A DNA stretch of 38,154 nucleotides from Desulfobacula sp. (GCA_028280105.1 JANQML010000170.1:1-38154), one strand, 5' to 3'. Counted from the first letter of the stretch, positions 7,812 to 17,350 are shown. A program made the numbers and translations. The notes: generated from the sequence alone by a model not told the origin.

Positions 7812-10075
7812 CCAAGCCTTTAATCATTGTCGAGTCCCCGACAAAGATAAAAACCTTAAAAAAATATCTGGGAAAAGAATATAATGTTGCAGCCAGTGCC
7901 GGGCATATACGGGATCTTCCCGTAAAAACCCTGGGCATTGACGTTGATAAACAGTTCAAAGCAAAATATGTTAATATCAATGATAAAAAAAAGGTGATCG
8001 CCAATCTTAAAAAGCTGGCCAAAGATACCCGTGAAATATACCTTGCCCCGGACCCGGACCGTGAGGGTGAGGCGATTGCCTTTCATATCATGGAAATACT
8101 CAAACAAAAGGACCGGGTATTCCACCGGGTACTCATCCACGAGCTGACCCAAAAAGGGATACAGGACGCGCTGAAAAAAACCCAGCGCCCGGATACCAAT
8201 AAGTATGATGCCCAACAGGCCAGAAGAAAACTGGACCGGTTGGTGGGATACCAGATCTCTCCCCTGCTGTGGCAAAAGGTTCAGCGCGGTTTAAGTGCCG
8301 GACGGGTCCAGTCGGTGGCAGTTAAAATTATCTGTGACCGGGAAAGGGAGATTCGAAAATTCATCCCGGAAGAATACTGGACCATCACAGCCGACCTCCT
8401 GGGTGACACCCCCCCCGAGTTCAACGCGTCTCTGATCAAAATTGATAAAAAAAAGGCAAAGATTTCCAATGCCGAACAATCCTCTCAGATTGTTTCCGAT
8501 CTGGAAAAGGCCCAGTTTATCATCGACCGGATCAAGACAAAAACCATTAAAAGGAATCCGTTGCCCCCTTTTATTACCAGTAAGCTCCAACAGGACGCCA
8601 TCAACCGGTTGCGGTTTTCAGCTAAAAAGACCATGATCGTCGCCCAGCAGCTGTACGAGGGCATCGATATCGGAACAGACGGTCCGGAGGGTCTGATCAC
8701 TTATATGCGTACCGACTCCACCCGTATTGCACCGGACGCGGCCCAGGAAGCCCGGGACTTCATCGTTCAAAACATCGGCAAAGAGTTCTCCCTGGCAGAA
8801 CCCCGGTTTTTCAAAACCAAAAACAAGGCACAGGATGCCCATGAGGCCATCCGGCCCACATCGGTTTTCCATTCGCCGGATCGGATCAAAGCCTATCTGT
8901 CTGCCGATCAGTTTAAACTCTATGATCTAATATGGAAACGGTTTGTGGCATCTCAGATGACCCAGGCCGTTATCGATCAAAAAACCATCCTCATCCAGGC
9001 CACGGACAGATATACCTTTTCCCTGAGCGGTTCCACAGTCAAGTTTCCGGGGTATATGAGCCTCTATTCCCAGGAGACGGATAAAGCCGACAAAGAGACA
9101 CAGACGCTTCCGGAATTAAAAGAAGGCGCGTTTGTTAAAACCCTTAAGATCAATCCCAGCCAGCATTTCACCAAACCCAAACCCAGGTTCTCAGAGGCAT
9201 CACTGGTCAAGGAACTGGAAAAAAACGGGATCGGGCGGCCCAGTACCTACGCATCCATCATATCCGTCATCCAGGACAAGGGATATGTCGATTTTGTGAA
9301 CCGTTATTTTGTTCCCAGCGAATTGGGATTTATTGTAAATGATCTGTTGGTCTCATCATTCCCCAATATCCTGAATATCTCTTTTACCGCTCAAATGGAA
9401 AACAATCTTGATGATGTGGAAAATGGTAAACTTGACGAGATCAAACTGCTCACGGATTTTTACGGTCCGTTCAAACAGACCCTTGAAGATGCAAAAGAAA
9501 GGATGGTCAGTGTTAAAGGTGTGGGGGTCGAAACACCGCTCACCTGCCCTGCCTGCAATTCTCCATTGAACATCAAAATCGGCCGGAACGGTCATTTCCT
9601 TGCCTGCACTGCCTACCCGGAGTGCTCGTTCACCTCCAATTACACCCGTAATGAAAAGGGTGAAATCAATATTGTGGAAACAAAGGTGGACAATACCCGG
9701 GTTAAAGACTGTGTTAAATGTGGAAAAGCCATGGTAAAAAAAGAGGGGCGTTTTGGATTGTTTCTTGCCTGTACCGGCTATCCGGATTGTAAACATACGG
9801 AATCGGTCAACGGGGGAAATAACGCCAAAGCCATTGGTATGAAGTGTATTCAAAAAGACTGTGACGGTGAGATTGTCGAGAAAAAATCCAAAAGGGGGAA
9901 ATTATTTTTCGGATGTTCAAACTTTCCCGATTGTACCTTTGCATCCTGGGATAAGCCGGTTGAAAAACCCTGCCCGGATTGTGACAGCCCTTATCTGGTT
10001 TACAAAGAGACCAAAAAGGACGGACCGTTTTTAAAATGCCCCAACCGGGAATGCGGTTACAAGGAACCTTTATAA
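7808..10075 (+). CDS. topA: DNA topoisomerase I (type IA)
   Basis: 755 residues. It relaxes negatively supercoiled DNA through a 5'-phosphotyrosine intermediate. TTG 7808 is chosen because GGAGG lies eight bases upstream (7797-7801) and the encoded N-terminus KPLIIVESPTKIKTLKKYLG is the TOPRIM start. TOPRIM metal ligands appear in APDPDREGEAIAFH. The catalytic tyrosine is Y299 in LITYMRTDSTRI. The C-terminus carries four Cys4 zinc-ribbon modules: CPAC...C...C from about 578, CVKC from about 636, CIQKDC from about 680, and CPDC from about 724. These are expected to bind single-stranded DNA or RNA polymerase. The four-base overlap with dprA (TTGA) implies coupling. Confidence 0.97.
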   Translation: MTKPLIIVESPTKIKTLKKYLGKEYNVAASAGHIRDLPVKTLGIDVDKQFKAKYVNINDKKKVIANLKKLAKDTREIYLAPDPDREGEAIAFHIMEILKQKDRVFHRVLIHELTQKGIQDALKKTQRPDTNKYDAQQARRKLDRLVGYQISPLLWQKVQRGLSAGRVQSVAVKIICDREREIRKFIPEEYWTITADLLGDTPPEFNASLIKIDKKKAKISNAEQSSQIVSDLEKAQFIIDRIKTKTIKRNPLPPFITSKLQQDAINRLRFSAKKTMIVAQQLYEGIDIGTDGPEGLITYMRTDSTRIAPDAAQEARDFIVQNIGKEFSLAEPRFFKTKNKAQDAHEAIRPTSVFHSPDRIKAYLSADQFKLYDLIWKRFVASQMTQAVIDQKTILIQATDRYTFSLSGSTVKFPGYMSLYSQETDKADKETQTLPELKEGAFVKTLKINPSQHFTKPKPRFSEASLVKELEKNGIGRPSTYASIISVIQDKGYVDFVNRYFVPSELGFIVNDLLVSSFPNILNISFTAQMENNLDDVENGKLDEIKLLTDFYGPFKQTLEDAKERMVSVKGVGVETPLTCPACNSPLNIKIGRNGHFLACTAYPECSFTSNYTRNEKGEINIVETKVDNTRVKDCVKCGKAMVKKEGRFGLFLACTGYPDCKHTESVNGGNNAKAIGMKCIQKDCDGEIVEKKSKRGKLFFGCSNFPDCTFASWDKPVEKPCPDCDSPYLVYKETKKDGPFLKCPNRECGYKEPL

Positions 10076-10084
10076 ATTGGAGAC

Positions 10085-10108
10085 AGCAGCGTTTCTCACT
10101 GCTTTTTT
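10085..10108 (+). terminator. Probable rho-independent terminator of topA
   Basis: A short stem AGCAG (10085-10089) pairs with CTGCT (10099-10103) and runs straight into a block of T residues (10103-10108), ten bases after the topA stop. The stem is only five base pairs. It lies between two convergent genes, where a terminator is expected. Confidence 0.5.
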
Positions 10109-10182
10109 CATACGGACCAAAAAAAAGATTTTAAAACGGTCCTTTTCTGCCGGCCGCCTTCTTGTCCTTTGATATGGCTTTT

Positions 10183-12282
10183 TTAACGCACCGGCGGATC
10201 TGTCCGGGTAAATTTATGAATGGCCTGAAACACCAGATCTCTTTTAATGGGTTTACTCAGGAATGCATCCATACCGCAATCGATACACTTTAACTTAAAA
10301 TCGTCCAGTACATTGGCTGTCAGGGCAAGGATCGGCACCCTTCTTATCGGCCTGTTGCCCGCCAGCCGGGCCTGATCCTGCTCTTGTCGTTCAAATTGAC
10401 GGATTCTCCGGGTGGCTTCGAACCCGTCTAATACCGGCATATTGATATCCATAAAAATAAGATCATACGCGTCTGGCATCCGGGTGTATGTTTCAACCGC
10501 CTCCAGGCCGTTTTCCGCAATATCGATGGTATATCCCGCCTTGGTCAGCATAAGCCGGGTCATCTTCTGGTTCACGAGATTGTCTTCAACCAAAAGGATC
10601 GAAATGCCGTGTTTTTTATTTTCAGACATGGAGTGGGAGGTTATCATCTCGGCATCATTGACGTTTCCATCTACCCGCCGGTTCTCCATTCCCATGACAT
10701 AAGCCATCATTTCAAATAGTTTTTTTCTTGGAACCGGTTTGGGGAGATACCCCTTAAACCCGGCCCGCCCAAACCGGTCGGCGACACCGGGTATGGGAAT
10801 GGAACATGCAATAAAACCGAACTCAAATTGTTTGAGATCAACCCCCTCTATCTCGAAAGTTCTATGGGTTTTATCATTTTTCACACGTTTGCCAAAGTCG
10901 ATCACGGCAATATCAAAACAGGCCTTTTCGCAGGTTTTAAGATAAGCGACAAGGTCGGAAAATTCAACGGTGGAAACGGACATTCCCACAAATTTAAACT
11001 CGTGGGTCAGTATGTTTCGGGTCTCCGGTGACAGGGATGAAAATAATACCTTTTTACCTTTTAATTGTGCAGGTTCTACCCGTTTTACAGATCTGTTGGG
11101 AATCGCGGTTAATTGTGAGGTAAAATAAAAACAGGCCCCTTTTTTTTCATTTTTTTCAGCCCAGACATCACCGCCCATTTTTCCTGCAATATTTTTACTG
11201 ATGGCAAGCCCCAGCCCGGTGCCGCCATACCGGTGGGTGATGTCATCCTCGGATTGGATAAAGGGCTGAAAAATGGATTGAAGCTTATTTTCCGCGATTC
11301 CGATTCCCGTGTCTTTCACACAGACAACAAGCAGATCGCCATCTGTATCGTTTTTCACAACATCCAGATCAAGGGTAATGCTCCCTTTATCAGTGAATTT
11401 AATCGCATTTCCCAAAAGATTCAAAAGAATCTGACGGAACCGGTGGGGATCTCCTTTTACCATTCCCGGCACGGCATCTGAAACCGAACAGATCAATTCA
11501 ACACGGGTTTCATCCACCTTGGTCCGCACCATATCAATGGCGTCAAAACACAATACCTCCGGATCAAACCCGATGTGTTCGAGATTGAGTTTTCCGGCTT
11601 CTACTTTTGAAAAATCAAGAATGTCATTGACAACGGATAACAACGCTTCACAGGAAAGCTTTGCATGCTTTAAAAACGATTTCTGCTCTTCATCCAGGAC
11701 GGTATCCATGAGCATATCCGTATACCCGACAATGCCGTTAAGAGGTGTCCGGATCTCATGACTCATGGACGCCAGAAAAAACGTTTTTGCTTTAGAGGCC
11801 TCTCTGGCTTCCAGGGCAAGCCTGTTCGCTCTTTCAATGGCGACACAGAGTTCCTGATTGGATTTTTTCAGATTTAATAATGTCTCTTTTTCCCTGGCAA
11901 TCCGGTTGATTCTGGCCCGCATGGATGAAATATCAATCGGTTTGGACATATAGTCTGCCGCACCGGCATTCATGATGTCCACATAGGTATACCGGGCGGC
12001 ATATCCGGTCATGATAACGACATCCAAGTCGGGCTGAACCGACTTTATTTTTTTTAACAGTTCGATTCCGTCCATACCCGGCATCTCTATATCGGATATG
12101 ACCAGATCAAAGGATTGCCGGGTAATCCGGGCATAGGCCGACTCTGCGTCGGGAACCTGCTCACACTCAAACCCTGATTTGGAAAGGGCAATCATCATCA
12201 CCGTGCGCACATCCTTATCATCATCCACGATCAGGATATGTTTAATCAGGGGATTGAAAGACTTTGTTAATATTTTATTCAT
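10183..12282 (-). CDS. Hybrid histidine kinase, REC-HisKA-HATPase-REC-REC
   Basis: 699 residues with no membrane helix, so a cytoplasmic signalling kinase. Domains in order: receiver 1 (about 14-130, phospho-acceptor D64 in VISDIEMPGMDG, K114); a short coiled coil; HisKA with H175 in SMSHEIRTPLNG; HATPase_c (about 275-390) with the N box GNAIKFTDKG, DTGIGI and GGTGLGLAISK; a divergent receiver (about 408-530, D462 in AVIDF, K515); and a C-terminal receiver (about 558-690, D612 in IFMDINMPVLDG, K near SKPIKRD). The N-terminal receiver suggests that another kinase, or a phosphorelay, controls it. No DNA-binding output domain is present. The start overlaps the efp stop by eight bases, so the two are co-transcribed. 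The signal is unknown. Confidence 0.93.
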   Translation of the reverse strand: MNKILTKSFNPLIKHILIVDDDKDVRTVMMIALSKSGFECEQVPDAESAYARITRQSFDLVISDIEMPGMDGIELLKKIKSVQPDLDVVIMTGYAARYTYVDIMNAGAADYMSKPIDISSMRARINRIAREKETLLNLKKSNQELCVAIERANRLALEAREASKAKTFFLASMSHEIRTPLNGIVGYTDMLMDTVLDEEQKSFLKHAKLSCEALLSVVNDILDFSKVEAGKLNLEHIGFDPEVLCFDAIDMVRTKVDETRVELICSVSDAVPGMVKGDPHRFRQILLNLLGNAIKFTDKGSITLDLDVVKNDTDGDLLVVCVKDTGIGIAENKLQSIFQPFIQSEDDITHRYGGTGLGLAISKNIAGKMGGDVWAEKNEKKGACFYFTSQLTAIPNRSVKRVEPAQLKGKKVLFSSLSPETRNILTHEFKFVGMSVSTVEFSDLVAYLKTCEKACFDIAVIDFGKRVKNDKTHRTFEIEGVDLKQFEFGFIACSIPIPGVADRFGRAGFKGYLPKPVPRKKLFEMMAYVMGMENRRVDGNVNDAEMITSHSMSENKKHGISILLVEDNLVNQKMTRLMLTKAGYTIDIAENGLEAVETYTRMPDAYDLIFMDINMPVLDGFEATRRIRQFERQEQDQARLAGNRPIRRVPILALTANVLDDFKLKCIDCGMDAFLSKPIKRDLVFQAIHKFTRTDPPVR

Positions 12283-12838
12283 TCACCCTTTCAACGTACT
12301 CTTTTGAACGGGTATCGATTTTAACCAGTTGCCCTTCTTCAATAAACGGTGGCACCTGAACTTCATATCCGGTTTCAAGCACAGCCGGCTTGGTACTTCC
12401 GGTGGCGGTATCTCCCTTTGCCCAGGGTTCGGATGTAACGACTTTAAGGACGACAAAATTGGGCAGGGTTAAACCGATGGGCAGGCCGTTGTGCAATAAA
12501 ACCGTGCATACGGTATTGTCTTTGAGCAGATCTGCGGCATCTCCGACCTGTTCCTGACTGAGAAACAGCTGTTCATAGTTGGATGTGTTCATAAAACAGA
12601 AGCTGTCTTTATCTGCATACAGATATTCCATTTCCTGCTCTTCCAGATCGGCCTTTTCAAATTTATCCCCTGACCGGTAGGTTCTCTCAAACTTGGCGCC
12701 CGTGATCATGTTTTTCAGTTTGCATTTATAAAGGGATTGTCCTTTCCCCGGTTTTTTAAATTCAAATCCGATAATTACGTGGGGGTCCCCGTCAATTTCA
12801 AACTTTAATCCCTTTCTTAAATCACTCGCAAGATACAT
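12275..12838 (-). CDS. efp: Elongation factor P
   Basis: 187 residues, the standard three-domain EF-P. It binds between the ribosomal P and E sites and relieves stalling at polyproline stretches. The N-terminal KOW-like domain carries the loop KKPGKGQ with the potentially modified lysine K32. The middle domain includes FERTYRSGDKFEKADLEEQ and YLYADKDSFCFMNT, the true EF-P type rather than the YeiP paralogue. The C-terminal OB domain ends in LVKIDTRSKEYVERV. AGGAG sits six bases before the ATG. No epmA, epmB, earP or ymfI gene is visible nearby, so the modification route is unknown. The gene diverges from guaA and overlaps the hybrid kinase gene downstream. Confidence 0.97.
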   Translation of the reverse strand: MYLASDLRKGLKFEIDGDPHVIIGFEFKKPGKGQSLYKCKLKNMITGAKFERTYRSGDKFEKADLEEQEMEYLYADKDSFCFMNTSNYEQLFLSQEQVGDAADLLKDNTVCTVLLHNGLPIGLTLPNFVVLKVVTSEPWAKGDTATGSTKPAVLETGYEVQVPPFIEEGQLVKIDTRSKEYVERVNE

Positions 12839-12938
12839 GCAGCACTCCTAAATAAATTTCCTTTAAAATGTGACCCTTTAAATTAATACCCATCTTTAAT
12901 CATATTCGGTGTCAATTGGCAACCTTGCCATAAAAACA

Positions 12939-12968
12939 ACTTGCTTTTTTAGCGGGTTTATAGCAAGT
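12939..12968. promoter_or_regulatory. Inverted repeat in the guaA leader
   Basis: ACTTGCT (12939-12945) is the exact reverse complement of AGCAAGT (12962-12968), separated by 16 bases, 39 bases before the chosen guaA start and between the divergent efp and guaA genes. It could be an operator or an RNA hairpin. It does not match the purine riboswitch pattern. Confidence 0.3.
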
Positions 12969-13007
12969 ATTATGATCGACAAACAACACTATACATGGGA
13001 AGCATTT

Positions 13008-14537
13008 ATGATCATCGTCATTGATTTCGGTTCGCAATTCAATCAGCTCATTGCCAGAAGGGTAAGAGAACACAACGTATACTGCCAGGTGGAACCGGCA
13101 GACATATCCATCGAAAAAATAAAAGAACTCAATCCCAATGGAATCATCCTTTCCGGCGGTCCTGCAAGTATTTATGAAAAAGATTCCCCCAGACTTGATA
13201 CGGCTCTCTTTGATATGGGGATACCGGTGCTGGGTATCTGCTACGGCATGCACTATATGGTACATGCCTTAGGCGGCGAAATACAGAAGGCAGACAAACG
13301 CGAATACGGGTTTGCACAGTTAAATATCGTAAAAGAGAATGCATTGTTCAAAGGCATGGAGACCGGTTTTCAATGCTGGATGAGCCACGGAGACTCTGCG
13401 GTTGAACTGCCAAAGGATTTTATCGTGACCGCGTCCACGGATAATACAAAGATTGCAGCCATTGCAAATACAGAGAAAAGACTGTACGGCCTGCAGCTTC
13501 ATCCGGAGGTGGAACACTCTGTTAACGGTTCTCAAATGATCCGGCATTTTCTTTTTGATGTCTGCGGGTGTGAAAAAAACTGGTCAATGAAATCCTTTTG
13601 CGACGGTGCCGTTGCCCAGATCAAAGAGGCTGTCGGAGACAAAAAGGTCATCATGGGACTGTCCGGCGGTGTGGATTCGTCCGTGGCAGCCACATTGATC
13701 CACAGGGCCATTGGAAAAAACCTGCACTGCATCTTTGTCGATAACGGCGTCCTTCGAAAAAATGAAAAAAAATCCCTTGAAACCAATCTCACCAAAAGTC
13801 TTGATTTGAACATTCAGTTTGTCGATGCCAGAAAAAAGTTTCTTTCCGCCCTCAAAGGGGTGACCGATCCTGAAACCAAACGCAAAATAATCGGGAACCT
13901 TTTCATTGACGTCTTTGATGAACAGGCCGGAAAGATAGACGGGGCGGAATTCTTAGGCCAGGGAACCCTCTACCCGGATATCATTGAATCCAAATCCGCA
14001 TTCGGGGGGCCGACCTCCATTATTAAATCCCATCACAACGTCGGCGGATTGCCGGAAAAGATGAAACTGAAGCTGATTGAGCCCCTTCAGCTGCTCTTCA
14101 AGGACGAGGTCAGAAAACTGGGACTTGAACTGGGAATTAATGACGAGCTGATCTGGCGCCAACCCTTTCCGGGACCGGGACTTGCCATCCGTATCATGGG
14201 TGAAATCACACAGGCAAGATTGGATATTCTCCGTGAAGCAGATGCCGTTCTTCTGGAAGAGATCAGATCTGCCGGATTATACAGAGAATTATGGCAGTCC
14301 TTTGCCGTACTGCTTCCGATCAAAAGCGTGGGTGTCATGGGTGATAAACGCACCTTTGCCAATTGCATCGCCATCCGGGCGGTTACCAGCAACGATGCCA
14401 TGACGGCTGACTGGGCCAAGCTCTCCCATGACCTGTTGGGCAAAATTTCAAATCGAATCATTAATGAGGTTGAAAATATCAATCGGGTCGTCTTTGATAT
14501 TACGTCAAAACCGCCCGGGACAATTGAGTGGGAATAA
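13008..14537 (+). CDS. guaA: GMP synthase (glutamine-hydrolysing)
   Basis: 509 residues from ATG 13008. It converts XMP, glutamine and ATP to GMP, the last step of guanine nucleotide synthesis. The N-terminal class I glutamine amidotransferase domain has the nucleophile C78 in VLGICYGMHYM and the His-Glu pair in LQLHPEVEHS. The ATP-pyrophosphatase domain has the P-loop GLSGGVDSS, and the C-terminal dimerisation domain ends with the classic KPPGTIEWE. The frame is open further upstream (to 12909), but MIIVIDFGSQFNQLIARRVRE is the normal GuaA N-terminus and GGGAAG lies five bases before ATG 13008. Its divergent neighbour is efp. Confidence 0.97.
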   Translation: MIIVIDFGSQFNQLIARRVREHNVYCQVEPADISIEKIKELNPNGIILSGGPASIYEKDSPRLDTALFDMGIPVLGICYGMHYMVHALGGEIQKADKREYGFAQLNIVKENALFKGMETGFQCWMSHGDSAVELPKDFIVTASTDNTKIAAIANTEKRLYGLQLHPEVEHSVNGSQMIRHFLFDVCGCEKNWSMKSFCDGAVAQIKEAVGDKKVIMGLSGGVDSSVAATLIHRAIGKNLHCIFVDNGVLRKNEKKSLETNLTKSLDLNIQFVDARKKFLSALKGVTDPETKRKIIGNLFIDVFDEQAGKIDGAEFLGQGTLYPDIIESKSAFGGPTSIIKSHHNVGGLPEKMKLKLIEPLQLLFKDEVRKLGLELGINDELIWRQPFPGPGLAIRIMGEITQARLDILREADAVLLEEIRSAGLYRELWQSFAVLLPIKSVGVMGDKRTFANCIAIRAVTSNDAMTADWAKLSHDLLGKISNRIINEVENINRVVFDITSKPPGTIEWE

Positions 14538-14571
14538 CCGCCAATCTATTCGGAATATAAAAAGAAACGAT

Positions 14572-15546
14572 ATGAGTTTAAAAGATTTCAAGCCGGGTGA
14601 CCCTGATTTTAAACCGGACCCGTCCGACCACGGTGACACGGACGATCAGATGGCCGATACCGGATACTATCAGGAAATCAATACCTTAAAGATCGATAAG
14701 CTGTCCAACAAAGTCACGATTATTTCCATTATCATTCCGGTCATGATCGGTGCCATCATTATTTTTGCCTACATGGACATGAAGGAACGGGTGGTGGATG
14801 TTGATCAAACCAAGCAAAGCCAGGTGGAAGAGATATCAAAACAATTGGAAGAAAAACTGAATGCGCTTGATGTTAAAATTGCAAAAAACCGGTTCGATGT
14901 GGAAACCACACTGCCGGAGCTACAGAAAACGGCAACGGCGCTGGACGGAAAACTGGCCAAGCTGACAAGCACAACAGACGCGGATAAAGAGAGATTGACC
15001 GGACAGATATCGACCCTTTCACAACAGATTGAAACCAATACGAAAAATAATCAGACGGCAAAAGAATCGATTACACAACTTAAAACGCAGACCGATTCAA
15101 TGCTTCAGAAAAACCAGGGTCTGTTTGAAAAAACCGCTCAGCAGATGACAAACGAAATCACTCTCTTTAAAGAAGAATTTGATGCCCGCCTGCTTGAGTT
15201 ATCCGACTATGAACAACAGATCGGTATCCTTCGAAAAGATCTCTCCCTGCTTGATAAACAGTACAAACGATTGGAACAGGATCATCTGTCAAAGACGGCC
15301 CATGAAAAACAATACCAGGCACTGCAACAGGAATTAAGAACCCGGCTGGACCAGCTTAAAACATCTTTTTTACAGGACACGGCACAATTATCCGAACAGA
15401 TCGAAGATCTCTCAAAATCCGTATCCGCCCTTAAAACCGAAGCAAAAACACCGCCGAATCCAGACCTGCCGGCCAAACCCGCACCCCAGGTCAATATAGA
15501 ACCGAACCCCCAGGAGTCGATCAAAAGACAACCGCTGACCCAATAA
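14572..15546 (+). CDS. Coiled-coil single-pass membrane protein, unknown function
   Basis: 324 residues from ATG 14572, 34 bases after guaA; the frame is open earlier but only inside guaA. The N-terminus is acidic and Pro/Asp-rich (about 1-35) and cytoplasmic. One membrane helix follows at about residues 50-69 (VTIISIIIPVMIGAIIIFAYM). The rest (about 75-295) is a long Gln/Lys/Glu/Thr-rich helix with heptad character, ending in a Pro-rich tail (about 297-324). The topology suggests a long rod projecting into the periplasm. I recognise no family. The next gene on the strand is the SidJ-related pseudokinase 149 bases away, so a link is possible but unproven. Confidence 0.75.
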   Translation: MSLKDFKPGDPDFKPDPSDHGDTDDQMADTGYYQEINTLKIDKLSNKVTIISIIIPVMIGAIIIFAYMDMKERVVDVDQTKQSQVEEISKQLEEKLNALDVKIAKNRFDVETTLPELQKTATALDGKLAKLTSTTDADKERLTGQISTLSQQIETNTKNNQTAKESITQLKTQTDSMLQKNQGLFEKTAQQMTNEITLFKEEFDARLLELSDYEQQIGILRKDLSLLDKQYKRLEQDHLSKTAHEKQYQALQQELRTRLDQLKTSFLQDTAQLSEQIEDLSKSVSALKTEAKTPPNPDLPAKPAPQVNIEPNPQESIKRQPLTQ

Positions 15547-15695
15547 TAATCAGTACACGATATAACCATGTTTAACCGCAATCATTTAAGTAACAAGTTA
15601 TTGCTTAAAAGCACCCCAACCAAGGTGATCCGGCCTCAATCACAATAGTAACAGATTACATGAAAAATGAATTTGTTATATAAAAGAAGGGATCA

Positions 15696-17297
15696 TTGAC
15701 GACTCTTTCAGACAGGATTCGTACCCGGGAGCAGACAGAGAGGGTGTTGTTAAAAGAGGTCGGTTTTTCAGCCGCGCTCCTCGGGATTCAGTATCTTGAA
15801 TCCCATATTCTTGAACACCCGTCACAAATCACCCGAAAAACCGTTGCCGTGCTCTTGCACCTGATTCGATCCCCCCGGCACGAAAAAAAGAAACAGGCAT
15901 ATTTTTTATACAAACAGGCTGCATATGCTTTAATAGCCATATCAAAAAATCCGGCCCATCCCCTTGCAGGGTCTTTGATTTCAGAAATGCAAGACCTTCT
16001 TTTTACCGGCAACAGAAAAAAACACCGGGCCGTTTCAGAAGCCCTTGGATCATTGCCGGTAAGATTAAAAGACCCTCCCACCCTGCCCTGCAAACCAAAG
16101 ACACCGTTTAAAATCAGTTTTGAACGATTTACAGGCCATTGTCCGGATATACAAAAGAATACCGGCAAATGGCTGGGCCGAACCTTGATATTTAAAGGAA
16201 AAAACCGAACCCGATACTGTTTTAAGTTTCTTCGCCCCGGACAGCCGGCAGATGAATTATCCTCTGAATCGGACTGGCTGGCCTATTTGAACACCCAAAA
16301 TTTTGGATCGGAATTCACCTTTAATATTCCCAAGCCGGTGACCATCTGCAATCATTTGATTTTTCAGTTTACGGAACTGCCGTGCCGTTCCTCAGAGGGA
16401 AAAAAGATCTGCAACCGTTCCATTGCCATCTGCTATGTCGCTGACGAAACCTATTTCCATTACGCCAATGAGCCGGATCATTTTAAGTTCCCGGACAAAG
16501 ATCTTTTAGAGGTATACGGAAAGAATGCCTGGCTGCTGGGTAAACTTGCCTCAAAAGGGATTATTCATACCGCCCTGATCCCCCTGTTTCACAACAGAGT
16601 ACAACAGTCCAGGCGGGAAGATAACGGGGTCTATAATTGGCGCCGGGGAGGCCGGTTGGATCAATGGCTGGCTTCCAGTCAACACCCCAACTTTGCCATA
16701 TCCGGACTCCGGGATTTTGAGCACCTGATGGCGGTAAACACCTCCAACCGGCTTCACCACTATATCGGCGAACATATTCTCGCGTTCATACTGGTTGCGG
16801 GCAGTCTATTCAGAAACAAAGCCCCGGGCCGGACCGGCCCGGATCAGGACGGAACACCGGGGAACTTTACCGCCCTGTTTGACAGACAGCTCTTTTTAAA
16901 ACTGATCAAAAGGATCGTCTGCCAGTATTATTACGGCCTTACCGGTTTTCATTTTCAAAATCCGGACCGGTTGCTGACAAAAGAACTTCTGGACGCCTTA
17001 ATCCATGCAATGGGAGTCGATCAGCATATGGATGAAATTTTACGGGTCAATGACCAGGAAACCATGAACGATGGCATGTTTGCCGACTTTCTCCGTTCAC
17101 GGGGGATTGACCGGAAAACCATTGACAGATCCATTCGGGCAAAAGAGGATATCATTCTTCAGACCGGCCCCCATCTCGGCGCCTTTAGCGGCCCCATCAG
17201 CGTGCCCGAACTGATCCGCTTTCTGTTTTGCCTCTCATCCCTTTGTGTATCAGACTGTTATCTGAGGGAAAATGGATTGAAAGCGGATCTAACTTAA
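15696..17297 (+). CDS. SidJ-related pseudokinase
   Basis: 533 residues, starting at TTG 15696 with AGAAGGGA just upstream. Residues 1-120 look like packed helices (HEAT-like). From about 155 a kinase-like fold can be traced: K177 in YCFKFLRPG as the ATP-binding lysine, E191 in a possible alpha-C helix, a hinge-like FQFTELP (224-229), GIIHTALIPLFHNR (288-301) in place of the HRD loop, and LRDFEHL (338-344) in place of DFG. I recall this set of motifs from Desulfobacteraceae proteins annotated as SidJ-related pseudokinases. Legionella SidJ has a kinase fold but glutamylates proteins when activated by calmodulin. Activity and substrate here are unknown. No signal peptide or membrane helix is seen, so it should be cytoplasmic. 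Family assignment is from memory. Confidence 0.65.
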   Translation: MTTLSDRIRTREQTERVLLKEVGFSAALLGIQYLESHILEHPSQITRKTVAVLLHLIRSPRHEKKKQAYFLYKQAAYALIAISKNPAHPLAGSLISEMQDLLFTGNRKKHRAVSEALGSLPVRLKDPPTLPCKPKTPFKISFERFTGHCPDIQKNTGKWLGRTLIFKGKNRTRYCFKFLRPGQPADELSSESDWLAYLNTQNFGSEFTFNIPKPVTICNHLIFQFTELPCRSSEGKKICNRSIAICYVADETYFHYANEPDHFKFPDKDLLEVYGKNAWLLGKLASKGIIHTALIPLFHNRVQQSRREDNGVYNWRRGGRLDQWLASSQHPNFAISGLRDFEHLMAVNTSNRLHHYIGEHILAFILVAGSLFRNKAPGRTGPDQDGTPGNFTALFDRQLFLKLIKRIVCQYYYGLTGFHFQNPDRLLTKELLDALIHAMGVDQHMDEILRVNDQETMNDGMFADFLRSRGIDRKTIDRSIRAKEDIILQTGPHLGAFSGPISVPELIRFLFCLSSLCVSDCYLRENGLKADLT

Positions 17298-17350
17298 GAT
17301 ATGATATGTCCGTGCATACCATGCGCCGAAAAAAATAAAAAGGAAGTCAA

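Noticed and set aside
12909..13007. Longer GuaA start
   Set aside because: The extension is hydrophobic and unlike GuaA, whose conserved N-terminus begins at ATG 13008; it would also span the leader inverted repeat.
12839..13007. Purine riboswitch ahead of guaA
   Set aside because: The conserved core bases of the purine riboswitch are absent; only a simple 7-bp inverted repeat is present.
14428..14571. Start of the coiled-coil protein inside guaA
   Set aside because: The 48 codons overlap guaA in another frame and look like chance coding; ATG 14572 begins the natural acidic N-terminus.
15656..15684. Promoter TTACAT-17-TATAAA before the pseudokinase
   Set aside because: The predicted transcription start would fall within the ribosome-binding site, so it is unlikely to serve TTG 15696.
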